DNA of 11,742 bases from Magnetospirillum sp. (lineage in GTDB: Bacteria > Pseudomonadota > Alphaproteobacteria > Rhodospirillales > Magnetospirillaceae). The translations under genes and the position numbers were made by a program. This document shows, one piece after another, positions 1-6,550 of the stretch (positions within the stretch are counted from its first letter, which is position 1; every line of letters begins with the position of its first letter). The notes under the pieces were generated by a model. That model was not told the origin of the DNA. It made no database searches and worked only from the letters and a program-made list of their open reading frames with translations. The stretch covers positions 1 through 11,742 of the forward strand of contig JAIWOG010000311.1 in the NCBI GenBank assembly GCA_020217035.1, in the 5' to 3' direction.

Positions 1-14
1 TCAGGGGCTTAGAA

Positions 15-90
15 TGGTGCCCAGGGGCGGAATCGAACCACCGACACTGCGATTTTCAGTCGCATGCTCTACCAACTGAGCTACCTGGGC
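15..90 (-). tRNA. tRNA-Phe (anticodon GAA)
   Basis: Read on the minus strand this folds into a complete 76-nt cloverleaf. The acceptor stem is GCCCAGG/CCTGGGC, the D stem is GCTC/GAGC, and the anticodon stem is TGCGA/TCGCA around the loop CTGAAAA. The T arm is GGTGG-TTCGATT-CCGCC with one G-T pair. The discriminator is A and the 3' CCA is encoded. Loop positions 34-36 read GAA, so the tRNA decodes Phe UUC/UUU. It lies downstream of azlD on the same strand but has its own promoter about 50 nt upstream. Confidence 0.97.
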
Positions 91-139
91 ACTGTCGCGA
101 ACGGGGTTGGCGCACCGCTCGGCTCGTGAAGAGGAGGCG

Positions 140-168
140 CTTATAACGGGTTTCGATGGGCCTGTCAA
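140..168 (-). promoter_or_regulatory. sigma70 promoter of tRNA-Phe
   Basis: On the minus strand a perfect -35 box TTGACA (163-168) is separated by exactly 17 nt from a -10 box TATAAG (140-145, five of six consensus bases). The predicted start is near 133, giving a leader of about 43 nt before the mature tRNA. The bases just after the -10 box are GC-rich (CGCCTCC), as in stable-RNA promoters under stringent control. That regulatory reading is inference; the boxes are directly visible. Confidence 0.8.
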
Positions 169-187
169 AGGGGGTATTGCGATTTTT

Positions 188-529
188 TTAAAGGCCGGGG
201 AAGAACCCGGCCAGGCCGAAGCCGAGCGCTCCGGCCAGGGTGGCCCAGGCGGGGTTGTGGGTCAGGCGGTGGACCACCAGAACCGCCGCCGTGCCGGCCA
301 GAACCAAGGGGGCGGAATGCCGCCAGCCCTCGGCCGGCAGCAGGTCGGCCAGGGACAGCGCCAGCAGGGCGGCGATGGCCGACGGTCCCAGGGCCAGCAG
401 GAAACGGTGCAGGCGCGGCGGCAATTGGCGCCCCTTCAGGCGTTCGGACAACAGCACCGGCAGGTAGCGGGTCAAATAGGTGGCCAAGCCGCCCAACAGC
501 ACCACCGGCAACAGCAGGTCATACCCCAT
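188..529 (-). CDS. azlD: AzlD-family branched-chain amino acid transport subunit
   Basis: This 113-aa, almost entirely hydrophobic protein is the small partner of AzlC. Known AzlCD/YgaZH pairs export branched-chain amino acids such as valine across the inner membrane. It has about four membrane segments, with the family-like stretches GLATYLTRYLPVLL near residues 14-27 and FLLALGPSAIAALLALSL near 43-60. The length fits the family (about 100-115 aa). The ATG at 529 was chosen because it follows an AAGGGGG ribosome site at 6 nt and overlaps the azlC stop by 11 nt, which suggests coupled translation. A longer frame upstream reads through azlC in another frame and is a shadow. Substrate is inferred from the family. 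Confidence 0.88.
   Translation of the reverse strand: MGYDLLLPVVLLGGLATYLTRYLPVLLSERLKGRQLPPRLHRFLLALGPSAIAALLALSLADLLPAEGWRHSAPLVLAGTAAVLVVHRLTHNPAWATLAGALGFGLAGFFPGL
193..212 (-). terminator. hairpin at the azlD stop, possible terminator
   Basis: A perfect 7-bp GC stem (GGCCGGG / CCCGGCC) encloses a 6-nt loop and overlaps the last codons of azlD. On the minus strand it is followed by TTTAAAAAAA, so there are only three Ts before the sequence turns to A. It may end the long upstream operon before the tRNA promoter. The weak T tract makes an intrinsic terminator uncertain. Confidence 0.4.
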
Positions 530-1241
530 GGTCGCCCCCTTGCGGCTGCAGCGCCGCCACCGTGGCGCCCGCCACCATGGCCACCAGCAAAGCCAGGTGG
601 GCGGGCAGGTATTGTGCCGCCAGCAGCGCCAATCCCGCAGCCGCCAGGGGGGGCAAGACAGCGTCACGGCGGAGCAAGGGCAGCAACAGGGCCAGGAACA
701 GCGCCGGCAGCACGAAGGACAAGGCCGCCTGCACCTGCGCCCATCTGGCGCCGCCGAAACCGGCCAGCACGGCGCCGCAGATCGTTCCGGCCAACCAGGC
801 GCCATAGGCGCCGGCCTGCACCCCCAGCAGCCAGATTTCGCCCTTGTCCGGCCCCAGCCGGGCGGAAGCCAGGGCGAAGACCTCGTCGGTCAGGCCGAAG
901 GCGATCAGCGGCCTGGGCAGCCTGGGGCCGTTTTGCGGCAAACGCGGCAACAGGGCCGGACCATAGAACAGATGACGCAGGTTCATGGCCGCCACCGCGC
1001 CGACCACCGAAAGCGGCGAGGCGGCGGTGGCCAGCAGCGACACCAGGGCGAACTGGCTGGCCCCGGCATAGACCACCGCCGACACCAACAGTGCCTGGAG
1101 GGCATCCAGGCCGTTGGCGGCGGCCAGCAGGCCGAAGGAAACCGCGATGGGAAAATAGCCCAGCATCAGCGAGGCACTGTCCGCCAGGCCGTGCCGGAAA
1201 CCCAACAGGGGGTCAGACTTGGCCGTCACCGTCCGGGTCAT
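519..1241 (-). CDS. azlC: AzlC-family branched-chain amino acid exporter subunit
   Basis: This 240-aa integral membrane protein is the large subunit of an AzlCD exporter. Typical AzlC features are GYFPIAVSFGLLAA (residues 28-41), VVYAGASQFALVSLL (56-70) and AAMNLRHLFYGPALLP (84-99), then LIAFGLTDEVFAL (112-124) and hydrophobic segments to the C terminus. The length is usual for the family. The ATG at 1241 has an AGGAAGG site about 8-9 nt upstream and lies inside the 3' end of yacG, so the two genes overlap by 29 nt in different frames. It continues into azlD with an 11-nt overlap. Export of valine/leucine/isoleucine is family knowledge; nothing here fixes the specificity. Confidence 0.92.
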   Translation of the reverse strand: MTRTVTAKSDPLLGFRHGLADSASLMLGYFPIAVSFGLLAAANGLDALQALLVSAVVYAGASQFALVSLLATAASPLSVVGAVAAMNLRHLFYGPALLPRLPQNGPRLPRPLIAFGLTDEVFALASARLGPDKGEIWLLGVQAGAYGAWLAGTICGAVLAGFGGARWAQVQAALSFVLPALFLALLLPLLRRDAVLPPLAAAGLALLAAQYLPAHLALLVAMVAGATVAALQPQGGDHGV

Positions 1242-1407
1242 GGTTTTCGCCTTCCTGGGTTTCCACCCGGTAGACGCCGCCCAACCAGCGGTGCAAGTCC
1301 ACGTCGGCGCAGCGGCTGGAACAAAACGGCAGGAACTTGGGCTGCGGCGGCTTGCCGCACACCGGGCACGGCTTGTTGGAATTGGCGGGCTTGGTGTCGG
1401 GGCTCAT
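1213..1407 (-). CDS. yacG: DNA gyrase inhibitor YacG, zinc-finger protein
   Basis: This 64-aa protein has the YacG treble-clef zinc motif: CPVC at residues 14-17 and C29-SSR-C33, giving four Cys ligands. It is followed by the conserved DLHRWLGGVYRV segment (37-48) and an acidic tail. In E. coli YacG binds GyrB and blocks DNA binding by gyrase. The ATG at 1407 is preceded by a strong GAGGAGG site 4 nt away and shares ATGA with the RNase stop. A 131-aa extension in the same frame reads back through the RNase gene and was rejected. The position directly after the RNase E/G gene is common in alphaproteobacteria. Confidence 0.93.
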   Translation of the reverse strand: MSPDTKPANSNKPCPVCGKPPQPKFLPFCSSRCADVDLHRWLGGVYRVETQEGENHDPDGDGQV

Positions 1408-2714
1408 TCCACCTCCTCGACCGCCACGTTGTCGCGGTCGCGGTCGGGCTCGGCCTTGATCACCGGCGCCCGGCCCAAACGCTGGGCCAATTCGTCCAGG
1501 GCCTGCGGACGGGCATGAAGGGCGGCGGCCACTTCGGGGGCGACCAGCAACGCCAGGGCGCGGCCGGGACGGTGGACCGCCTCGGAACGCAACAGGCGCA
1601 AGGCCCACAACGCCACGGTGTCGGCATTGGCGACAGCCGCCTGCTCGACCATCAGCTCGGCCAAGGACGGGCCGCGCCGTTCGCGGGTCATTTCCACCAG
1701 CCCCAAGGGGGTGGCGCCGATGACGTGGGTGGCCACCGGATCGGTGGAGACGGCTTGCTTCAACGACGCCATCAACTTCATCAGGGCGCCCTTGCCGCCG
1801 GCGGTGACGAAGTCCACCACAATCTGTCCGGCGACGTTGCGCAGACGCAAATGCCGGGCGATGACGGTGACCGCCTGCTGGTTGGCCTCGATGGGCTGGG
1901 CCGGGCCGGAATCCACGTCGATGGCGGTCAGGGCGGCGGTGGATTCAATGGTGACGCGGCCGCCGCAGGGCAGTTCCACCACCGGGTCCAGGCAGGCGGC
2001 GAAGGCATCTTCGGTGTCGTACAGGTCGAACACCGAACCGTCGCGAAAGCGTTCGGCCAGATGCGGGTGACGGGCCTGCACCTGGGCGAAGGCCAGGTCG
2101 TCGTCCACCAGCACCTTGGAGACGCCGGGATGGTCGGCCAGCATGCGGTCCAACGGGTCGGGGCGCCACAGCACCATGGGCGCCTTGGCCTGGCTTTGGT
2201 CGCGTTGGATGGAATGCCAGTCCTGACGCAGGGCGGCAAGGTCGGCGGCCAAGGCGTCTTCGTCGGCGTTGACGGCATGCAGGCGGGCGACCACGCCCTC
2301 GCCCGCTTCCATCAGGGCTTCCAGACGTTCCGTCAACAATTCCCGGCGGTCGTCGGACAGCTTGCGCGGCACCGCTAAGCCGGGATGGGACGGCGTATAG
2401 GCCATGAAGCGGCCGGACAGGGTGATCTGGGTGGTCAGCGTCGCCCCCTTCAACCCCTGGGCGTCGGACTTGACCTGCACCAGCACGGTCTGGCCCTGGG
2501 TCAGCTTCACCCCTTGCAGGAAACCGGGGCGGTCCTGGCCGATATCGACGAAGACGGCGCCCATCTTGGGGGCCACTTCCACCACCCGGCCCAGCACCAC
2601 GGCGCCCACCAGCAATTCGGGACGGATGACCGCCAAATCCACCAGACGGCCATCGCGCACCAGGGCCAGGCGGGTCTCGCCCGGGCCCCAGGCATAAAGA
2701 ATTTCACTCGCCAT
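1404..2714 (-). CDS. Ribonuclease E/G family protein, short form
   Basis: This 436-aa endoribonuclease of the RNase E/G family is expected to cut single-stranded RNA in rRNA maturation and mRNA decay. An S1-like RNA-binding region spans about residues 35-110 (GRVVEVAPKMGAVFVDIG, then GFLQG). The catalytic core carries both metal-binding aspartates: D266 in AIDVDSG and D301 in IVVDFV, aligning with D303 and D346 of E. coli RNase E. EMTRERRGPSL (341-351) matches the family segment before the zinc-link, but the CPxC zinc-link motif that normally follows is absent. The gap between the two Asp residues is 35, compared with 43 in E. coli. There is no long RNase E scaffold tail. The start overlaps maf by 11 nt. 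RNase G is possible, but the missing zinc-link argues for a distinct subgroup, so no symbol is given. Confidence 0.9.
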   Translation of the reverse strand: MASEILYAWGPGETRLALVRDGRLVDLAVIRPELLVGAVVLGRVVEVAPKMGAVFVDIGQDRPGFLQGVKLTQGQTVLVQVKSDAQGLKGATLTTQITLSGRFMAYTPSHPGLAVPRKLSDDRRELLTERLEALMEAGEGVVARLHAVNADEDALAADLAALRQDWHSIQRDQSQAKAPMVLWRPDPLDRMLADHPGVSKVLVDDDLAFAQVQARHPHLAERFRDGSVFDLYDTEDAFAACLDPVVELPCGGRVTIESTAALTAIDVDSGPAQPIEANQQAVTVIARHLRLRNVAGQIVVDFVTAGGKGALMKLMASLKQAVSTDPVATHVIGATPLGLVEMTRERRGPSLAELMVEQAAVANADTVALWALRLLRSEAVHRPGRALALLVAPEVAAALHARPQALDELAQRLGRAPVIKAEPDRDRDNVAVEEVE

Positions 2715-3297
2715 TGAGCCCCACGCCCTTCAGCAATTGGGCGGTCTCGAACAATGCCAGGCCGACCACGTTGGAATATGACCCCGACAGCGCCCGCACA
2801 TAGGCCGCCGCCAAGCCCTGGATGGCATAGCCGCCGGCCTTGCCGTGCCATTCGCCCGACGCCAGATAGGCGGCCTCCTCGCCATGATCCAGGCATTTGA
2901 AGGTGACCTGGGTGGTGACCAGGCGGGAATGCAGCTTGCCGTCGGGGGAAATCAGCGCGATGCCGCCATGAACGCGGTGGCGACGGCCGGACAACAACCG
3001 CAAGCATTGACGAGCGGTTTTTTCGTCCTCGGCCTTGGGCAGGATGCGACGCCCGCACCCCACCACCGTGTCGGCGGCCAAGACGAAGCTTTGGGGATGT
3101 CGGGCGGCGATGGCGCGGGCCTTGGCCTCGGCCAGACGGGCGGCGTGGCCCGCCGGCAATTCGCCCTTCAGTGGCGTCTCGTCCATGTCGGCGGGATCGA
3201 CCACGCCGGGAACGATGCCGATCTGACGCAGCAGATCCAACCGCCGCGGCGACGCCGATGCCAGAACCAGATTGGGAATCTCGATCGCGTCGGCCAC
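2704..3297 (-). CDS. maf: Maf-family nucleotide pyrophosphatase
   Basis: This 197-aa protein has the standard Maf motifs: SASPRR at residues 14-19, the acidic AADTVV with D76, LPKAEDEKTA at 86-95, KAGGYAIQG at 153-161 and GSYSNVVGL at 172-180. Maf proteins hydrolyse non-canonical or selected nucleoside triphosphates (dTTP, UTP or methylated forms) to monophosphates. They act in house-cleaning and have been linked to septum control. The start is GTG at 3297. It gives the family-typical N terminus (NLVLASASPRR), and no ATG precedes the essential SASPRR motif. No clear ribosome site precedes it; it lies 12 nt after infA, so coupling is likely. The GYAIQG loop resembles the dTTP/UTP-acting subgroup, which is an inference. 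Confidence 0.92.
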   Translation of the reverse strand: MADAIEIPNLVLASASPRRLDLLRQIGIVPGVVDPADMDETPLKGELPAGHAARLAEAKARAIAARHPQSFVLAADTVVGCGRRILPKAEDEKTARQCLRLLSGRRHRVHGGIALISPDGKLHSRLVTTQVTFKCLDHGEEAAYLASGEWHGKAGGYAIQGLAAAYVRALSGSYSNVVGLALFETAQLLKGVGLNGE

Positions 3298-3309
3298 GCT
3301 GGCGCGGTC

Positions 3310-3528
3310 TTACTTGAAGCGGAAGGTGATGCGACCCTTGGTCAGGTCGTAGGGGGTCATTTCCACGTTGACACGGTCGCCGGCCAAAACGCGGATGCGG
3401 TTCTTACGCATCTTGCCAGAAGTATGGGCAAGAATTTCGTGTTCGTTATCCAGCTTCACCCGAAACATTGCATTAGGCAGCAACTCGGTCACGGTACCGG
3501 AAAATTCGATGACATCCTCTTTCGCCAT
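3310..3528 (-). CDS. infA: Translation initiation factor IF-1
   Basis: This is exactly 72 aa, the canonical IF-1 length, and consists of a single S1/OB-fold domain. It begins [13 protein letters not shown] and ends [32 protein letters not shown] residues at 18-40 are diagnostic. IF-1 binds the 30S A site with IF-2 and IF-3 during initiation. The ATG is preceded by GGAAGGA at 3-4 nt. An 85-nt upstream gap, the largest in the minus-strand run, leaves room for a separate promoter. maf follows after 12 nt. Confidence 0.98.
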   Translation of the reverse strand: MAKEDVIEFSGTVTELLPNAMFRVKLDNEHEILAHTSGKMRKNRIRVLAGDRVNVEMTPYDLTKGRITFRFK

Positions 3529-3560
3529 TGGTCCTTCCAGGCGGTTGGTCTCGGGCAGGT

Positions 3561-3593
3561 GGAATAAGTGAGCGTTTGCCCGGTCAAGGTCAA
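3561..3593 (-). promoter_or_regulatory. candidate infA promoter with tandem TTGACC
   Basis: On the minus strand TTGACC occurs twice in direct tandem (3588-3593 and 3582-3587), each matching five of six -35 consensus bases. The first copy sits 18 nt from ACTTAT (3564-3569) and the second 15 nt from TATTCC (3561-3566). Neither -10 box is good. The predicted start is 20-35 nt before infA. An imperfect hairpin (10-bp arms 3592-3601 and 3606-3615, one mismatch, loop of 4) overlaps the end of the preceding gene and this promoter. A separate infA promoter is plausible but unproven. Confidence 0.35.
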
Positions 3594-3613
3594 GCGCTTT
3601 TCATCAAAACCGC

Positions 3614-4066
3614 TTATTCCCGTGCCATTCCCATGGCGGGGAAGCGTTGGCGGATGCGTCGCTCCAGCTCGTCGCGCACTTGGCGGTAGGCGTCCAGACG
3701 CGCTTCCCGGCTGCCTTCCACCAAGGTGGGATCGAAGGTGGGCCAGAATTCCACCTCGCAGGCGATGGTCCGGGTCAGGTCGACGGCCTTGTGCTGGGCT
3801 TCGGGCGACAGGCTGACGATGACGTCGAAAGAATCGTCTTCCAGTTCGTCGAAGGTCCTGGGCTTGTGGCGCGAGATGTCGATGCCGATTTCGTCCATCA
3901 CGGCGACGGCGAAGGGATCAAGCTCGTCGGCCTTCACCCCCACCGAGGCGACGAACGAGCGGGTGCCGTGAATGCGGCGGTAGATGCCTTCCGCCATGGG
4001 CGAACGGATGGCGTTGAAGGTACAGCAGAACAGGACGGCGGACGGTACTTCCCCCCCCACGTGCAC
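3614..4066 (-). CDS. Low-molecular-weight phosphatase / ArsC-like protein
   Basis: This 150-aa protein is of the low-molecular-weight protein tyrosine phosphatase fold, which also includes thioredoxin-coupled arsenate reductases. The P-loop C(X)5R-S is C15-TFNAI-R21-S22, followed by PMAEG. A general-acid aspartate is likely D112 in FWPTFDPTLVEG. VSLSPEAQHKA lies in the middle. The gene abuts the UPF0262 stop with no spacer, and the two are regular neighbours in alphaproteobacteria. The start is uncertain: GTG at 4066 directly follows the TAG stop, and a second in-frame GTG at 4060 is equally weak; neither has a good ribosome site. An 8-base G run in the coding strand lies within the first five codons. 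Whether it acts on phosphotyrosine or arsenate cannot be told; no ars genes are nearby. Confidence 0.85.
   Translation of the reverse strand: MHVGGEVPSAVLFCCTFNAIRSPMAEGIYRRIHGTRSFVASVGVKADELDPFAVAVMDEIGIDISRHKPRTFDELEDDSFDVIVSLSPEAQHKAVDLTRTIACEVEFWPTFDPTLVEGSREARLDAYRQVRDELERRIRQRFPAMGMARE
4051..4058 (-). repeat. G8 homopolymer in the 5' end of the phosphatase gene
   Basis: The plus strand has eight consecutive C (eight G in the coding strand), spanning the third base of the second GTG codon and the codons GGG GGG G. It lies 8-15 nt into the reading frame when counted from the GTG at 4066. Such runs are prone to slippage, and a one-base change would shift the frame before the catalytic Cys. 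Confidence 0.9.
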
Positions 4067-4540
4067 CTAGCCCCGGATATGCAGGACACAGACCAGGGTG
4101 AACAACCGCCGCGCCGTGTCGAAGTCGATGTCGACCTTTCCGGCCAGCCGTTCACGCAACAGTTCCGAGCCTTCGTTGTGCAAGCCGCGCCGTCCCATGT
4201 CGATGGCCTCGATCTGGGTCGGCGTCGATTTCTTGATGGCGGCGTAATAGCTTTCGCACAGGATGAAATAATCTTTGACGATGGTCTGAAACGGCTTCAG
4301 CGCCAGCGGCACCTGGACCAACTCGTCCCCTTCCTGACTGCGCACGTCGAAGATCAACCGGTTGTCTTCCAGGCGCAGGTGCAGGTTGTAGGGGCCGACG
4401 AAATCGCCTTGCAGGGCGAAGTAGTTTTCTTCCAGCAGGTCGTAGATGGCGATGTTGCGTTCGTGCTCGACCTCGGGCTTGCGCCGCACCATGGTCTTTT
4501 CGTCAAGCTGAACGTGGCCGATGCGTTGCCGATGCGGCAT
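4067..4540 (-). CDS. UPF0262 family protein
   Basis: This 157-aa soluble protein is recognisable as UPF0262, an alphaproteobacterial family of unknown function. Characteristic stretches are RKPEVEHERNIAIYDLLEEN (residues 20-39), GPYNLHLRLEDNRLIFDV (49-66), LKPFQTIVKDYFILCESYY (81-99) and the C-terminal DTARRLFTLVCVLHIRG. It has no signal peptide or membrane segment. The ATG shares one base with the hisD stop (TGATG) and has no ribosome site of its own, so it probably depends on reinitiation by hisD ribosomes. The phosphatase gene follows with zero spacing. The constant pairing with hisD and the phosphatase hints at a shared role, but none is known to me. Confidence 0.88.
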   Translation of the reverse strand: MPHRQRIGHVQLDEKTMVRRKPEVEHERNIAIYDLLEENYFALQGDFVGPYNLHLRLEDNRLIFDVRSQEGDELVQVPLALKPFQTIVKDYFILCESYYAAIKKSTPTQIEAIDMGRRGLHNEGSELLRERLAGKVDIDFDTARRLFTLVCVLHIRG

Positions 4541-5841
4541 CAGTTCACCGCCATGTTCAGGCGCAACGCCACCGACAAGCCATGCGCCCCCAGCCCCTCG
4601 GCCCCGGCCAGAGCCACCGCCGCCGGGCCTATGGCCCGCAAAGATTCGGCGTCGCAGCCCAGCAACGTGGTGCGCTTCATGAAGTCGTGCACCCCTAAGC
4701 CCGACGAGAAGCGGGCCGAGCGGGCGGTGGGCAACACATGGTTGGGGCCGCCGATATAGTCGCCCACCGCTTCCGGGGTATAGCGGCCCAGGAAGATGGC
4801 GCCGGCGTTGCGGACCTTGGCGGCCAGGGCATCCGGGTCGGCCACCGCCAGTTCCAGATGTTCGGGCGCCACCCGGTCCACCAGTTCCACCGAATCGTCC
4901 AGGTTGGGCACCACGATGATGGCGCCGTGGGCTTCCCAGCTTTGGCGGGCGATGGGGCCGCGCGGCAGGGTGTTCAGGTGGCTTTCCACCGCCTGGGCCA
5001 CCGCTTGCGCGAAACCCGCGTCATCGGTGATCAGGATGGACTGGGCGGCGGTGTCGTGCTCGGCCTGGCTCAGCAAATCGGCGGCGATCCAGGCCGGGTC
5101 GTTGGCGCCGTCGGCGACCACCAGGATTTCCGAGGGACCGGCGATCATGTCGATGCCGACGATGCCGAAGACCTGACGCTTGGCGGCGGCGACGAAGGCG
5201 TTGCCGGGGCCGACGATCTTGTCCACCGGCTTGATGGTTTCGGTGCCGTGGGCCAAGGCGGCCACCGCCTGGGCGCCACCGACGCGGTAGATTTCGTCCA
5301 CCCCGGCCAGACGGGCGGCGGCCAGCACCAGCGGGTTGATCTTGTCGTCGGGGGTGGGCACCACCATGACCAAGCGCTCGACCCCGGCCACCTTGGCCGG
5401 GATGGCGTTCATCAGCACGCTGGACGGATAGGCGGCGGTGCCGCCCGGCACGTAAAGCCCCGCGGCCTGGACGGCGGTCCAGCGCTGGCCCAGACGGACG
5501 CCGGCGGCATCGGTGTAGGAATAGCCCTGGGGCAGTTGGCGGGCATGGAAGTCGCGGATACGTTCGGCCGCCAGTTCCAACGCCTTTTGCAGGTCCGGCG
5601 ACACCTGGGCGCAGGCTTCGTCCACCTCGGCTTTGGTGATGGGCAGATGGGCAGCGGTCAGGTGCGGCAGACGGTCGAACTTGGCGGTGTATTCCACCAA
5701 TGCCTGGTCGCCACGGTTGCGCACGTCGGCGATGATCTGGGCGACCACGGCGTTCACGTCCTCGTCCACCTCGCGCTTCATGTGCAGAAGCGATTCGAAG
5801 GCATCGGCGAAATCGGCGGCGCGGGCGTCAAGCAGCAGCAT
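4540..5841 (-). CDS. hisD: Histidinol dehydrogenase HisD
   Basis: This 433-aa enzyme oxidises L-histidinol to L-histidine in two NAD-dependent steps, ending histidine synthesis in the cytosol. The length is typical. Visible motifs are [18 protein letters not shown] (128-145), [19 protein letters not shown] (208-226) and DMIAGPSEI (231-239). The zinc-ligand set is Q259, H262, D361 and H420. The catalytic pair is E327-H328 in APEHLEL. All positions match E. coli HisD within one residue. The ATG at 5841 has a GAGG site 6 nt upstream and overlaps hisG by 14 nt. It is followed by the UPF0262 gene with a 1-nt overlap. The catalytic set is complete, so it is probably active. Confidence 0.97.
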   Translation of the reverse strand: MLLLDARAADFADAFESLLHMKREVDEDVNAVVAQIIADVRNRGDQALVEYTAKFDRLPHLTAAHLPITKAEVDEACAQVSPDLQKALELAAERIRDFHARQLPQGYSYTDAAGVRLGQRWTAVQAAGLYVPGGTAAYPSSVLMNAIPAKVAGVERLVMVVPTPDDKINPLVLAAARLAGVDEIYRVGGAQAVAALAHGTETIKPVDKIVGPGNAFVAAAKRQVFGIVGIDMIAGPSEILVVADGANDPAWIAADLLSQAEHDTAAQSILITDDAGFAQAVAQAVESHLNTLPRGPIARQSWEAHGAIIVVPNLDDSVELVDRVAPEHLELAVADPDALAAKVRNAGAIFLGRYTPEAVGDYIGGPNHVLPTARSARFSSGLGVHDFMKRTTLLGCDAESLRAIGPAAVALAGAEGLGAHGLSVALRLNMAVN

Positions 5842-6502
5842 TCTGGGCCTCGCAGGCGGAACGGAAGGCGTCGATCCAGCCGGTCATCTCGACCGGACGG
5901 GTCTTGAGCGCCGCCCGGTTGACGATAAGGCGCGAGGTCACTTGGGCGATCACCTCGACCTCTTTCAAACCGTTGGCCTTCAGCGTCGAGCCGGTGGAGA
6001 CCAGGTCGACGATGCGGGTGCACAGCCCCAGGCTGGGAGCCAGTTCCATGGCGCCGTTCAGCTTGACGCATTCGGCCTGGACGCCGCGTTCGGCGAAGAA
6101 GCGCCGGGTCACTTCAGGGTATTTGGTGGCGATGCGCACGTGGCTCCAGCGGCGGGGATCGTCGTGTTCGGCCAAGTCCACCGGCTCGGCCACCGACAGA
6201 CGGCAGCCGCCGATGCCCAGATCCAGCGGGGCGTAGATTTCCGGATAGTCGAATTCCATCAACACGTCGTTGCCGGCGACCCCAAGATGGGCGGCGCCGA
6301 AAGCGACGAAGGTGGCGACGTCGAAGGACCGCACGCGGATGATGTCGATATGGGGATGGTTGGTGGCAAAGCGCAAAGCGCGGGTCTTGGGATTGTCGAA
6401 TTCCGCCTCGGGCTCGATCCCGGCGGCCCGCACCAACGGCATCGCCTCGTCCAGGATGCGGCCCTTGGGCAGCGCGATCACCAACTTTTCGTCCATCACC
6501 AC
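5828..6502 (-). CDS. hisG: ATP phosphoribosyltransferase HisG, short form
   Basis: This 224-aa enzyme condenses ATP with PRPP, the first and controlling step of histidine synthesis. Motifs are [14 protein letters not shown] (residues 7-20), [11 protein letters not shown] (74-84), [12 protein letters not shown] (149-160) and the PRPP loop [14 protein letters not shown] (166-179). It stops where the long form (about 290-300 aa) would begin its C-terminal regulatory domain, so it is HisG-S. HisG-S normally needs the HisRS-like partner HisZ, which is not in this window. The start could be GTG 6502, GTG 6499 or ATG 6496. GTG 6502 is given because it lies 8 nt after GGAG; ATG 6496 would remove two residues. 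It lies 48 nt after the SGNH gene and overlaps hisD by 14 nt. Confidence 0.95.
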   Translation of the reverse strand: MVMDEKLVIALPKGRILDEAMPLVRAAGIEPEAEFDNPKTRALRFATNHPHIDIIRVRSFDVATFVAFGAAHLGVAGNDVLMEFDYPEIYAPLDLGIGGCRLSVAEPVDLAEHDDPRRWSHVRIATKYPEVTRRFFAERGVQAECVKLNGAMELAPSLGLCTRIVDLVSTGSTLKANGLKEVEVIAQVTSRLIVNRAALKTRPVEMTGWIDAFRSACEAQNAAA

Positions 6503-6550
6503 GTCACAAACTCCGAAACCACAACAGGTGTTTTACATGCTTCCGATTGG

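Noticed and set aside
1..90. tRNA-Phe as an integration site for a mobile element
   Set aside because: tRNA 3' ends are common attachment sites, but no integrase or repeated tRNA end is in the window, and only 14 nt lie beyond the 3' end.
107..1273. A 388-aa plus-strand open frame opposite azlD and azlC
   Set aside because: Arg/Pro/Ala-rich sequence with no family features, antisense to the AzlCD pair.
480..2378. A 632-aa plus-strand open frame opposite azlC, yacG and the RNase gene
   Set aside because: It is Gln/Gly/His-rich with no domain and runs antisense to three well-identified genes. Long antisense frames are expected in GC-rich coding DNA.
3592..3615. Imperfect hairpin after the phosphatase gene as a terminator
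   Set aside because: The stem is AT-rich with a central mismatch and no T run follows; it is noted only alongside the infA promoter candidate.
6503..6550. A promoter for hisG in the 48-nt gap
   Set aside because: TAAAAC with an upstream TG is present, but no -35 box lies at a usable distance.
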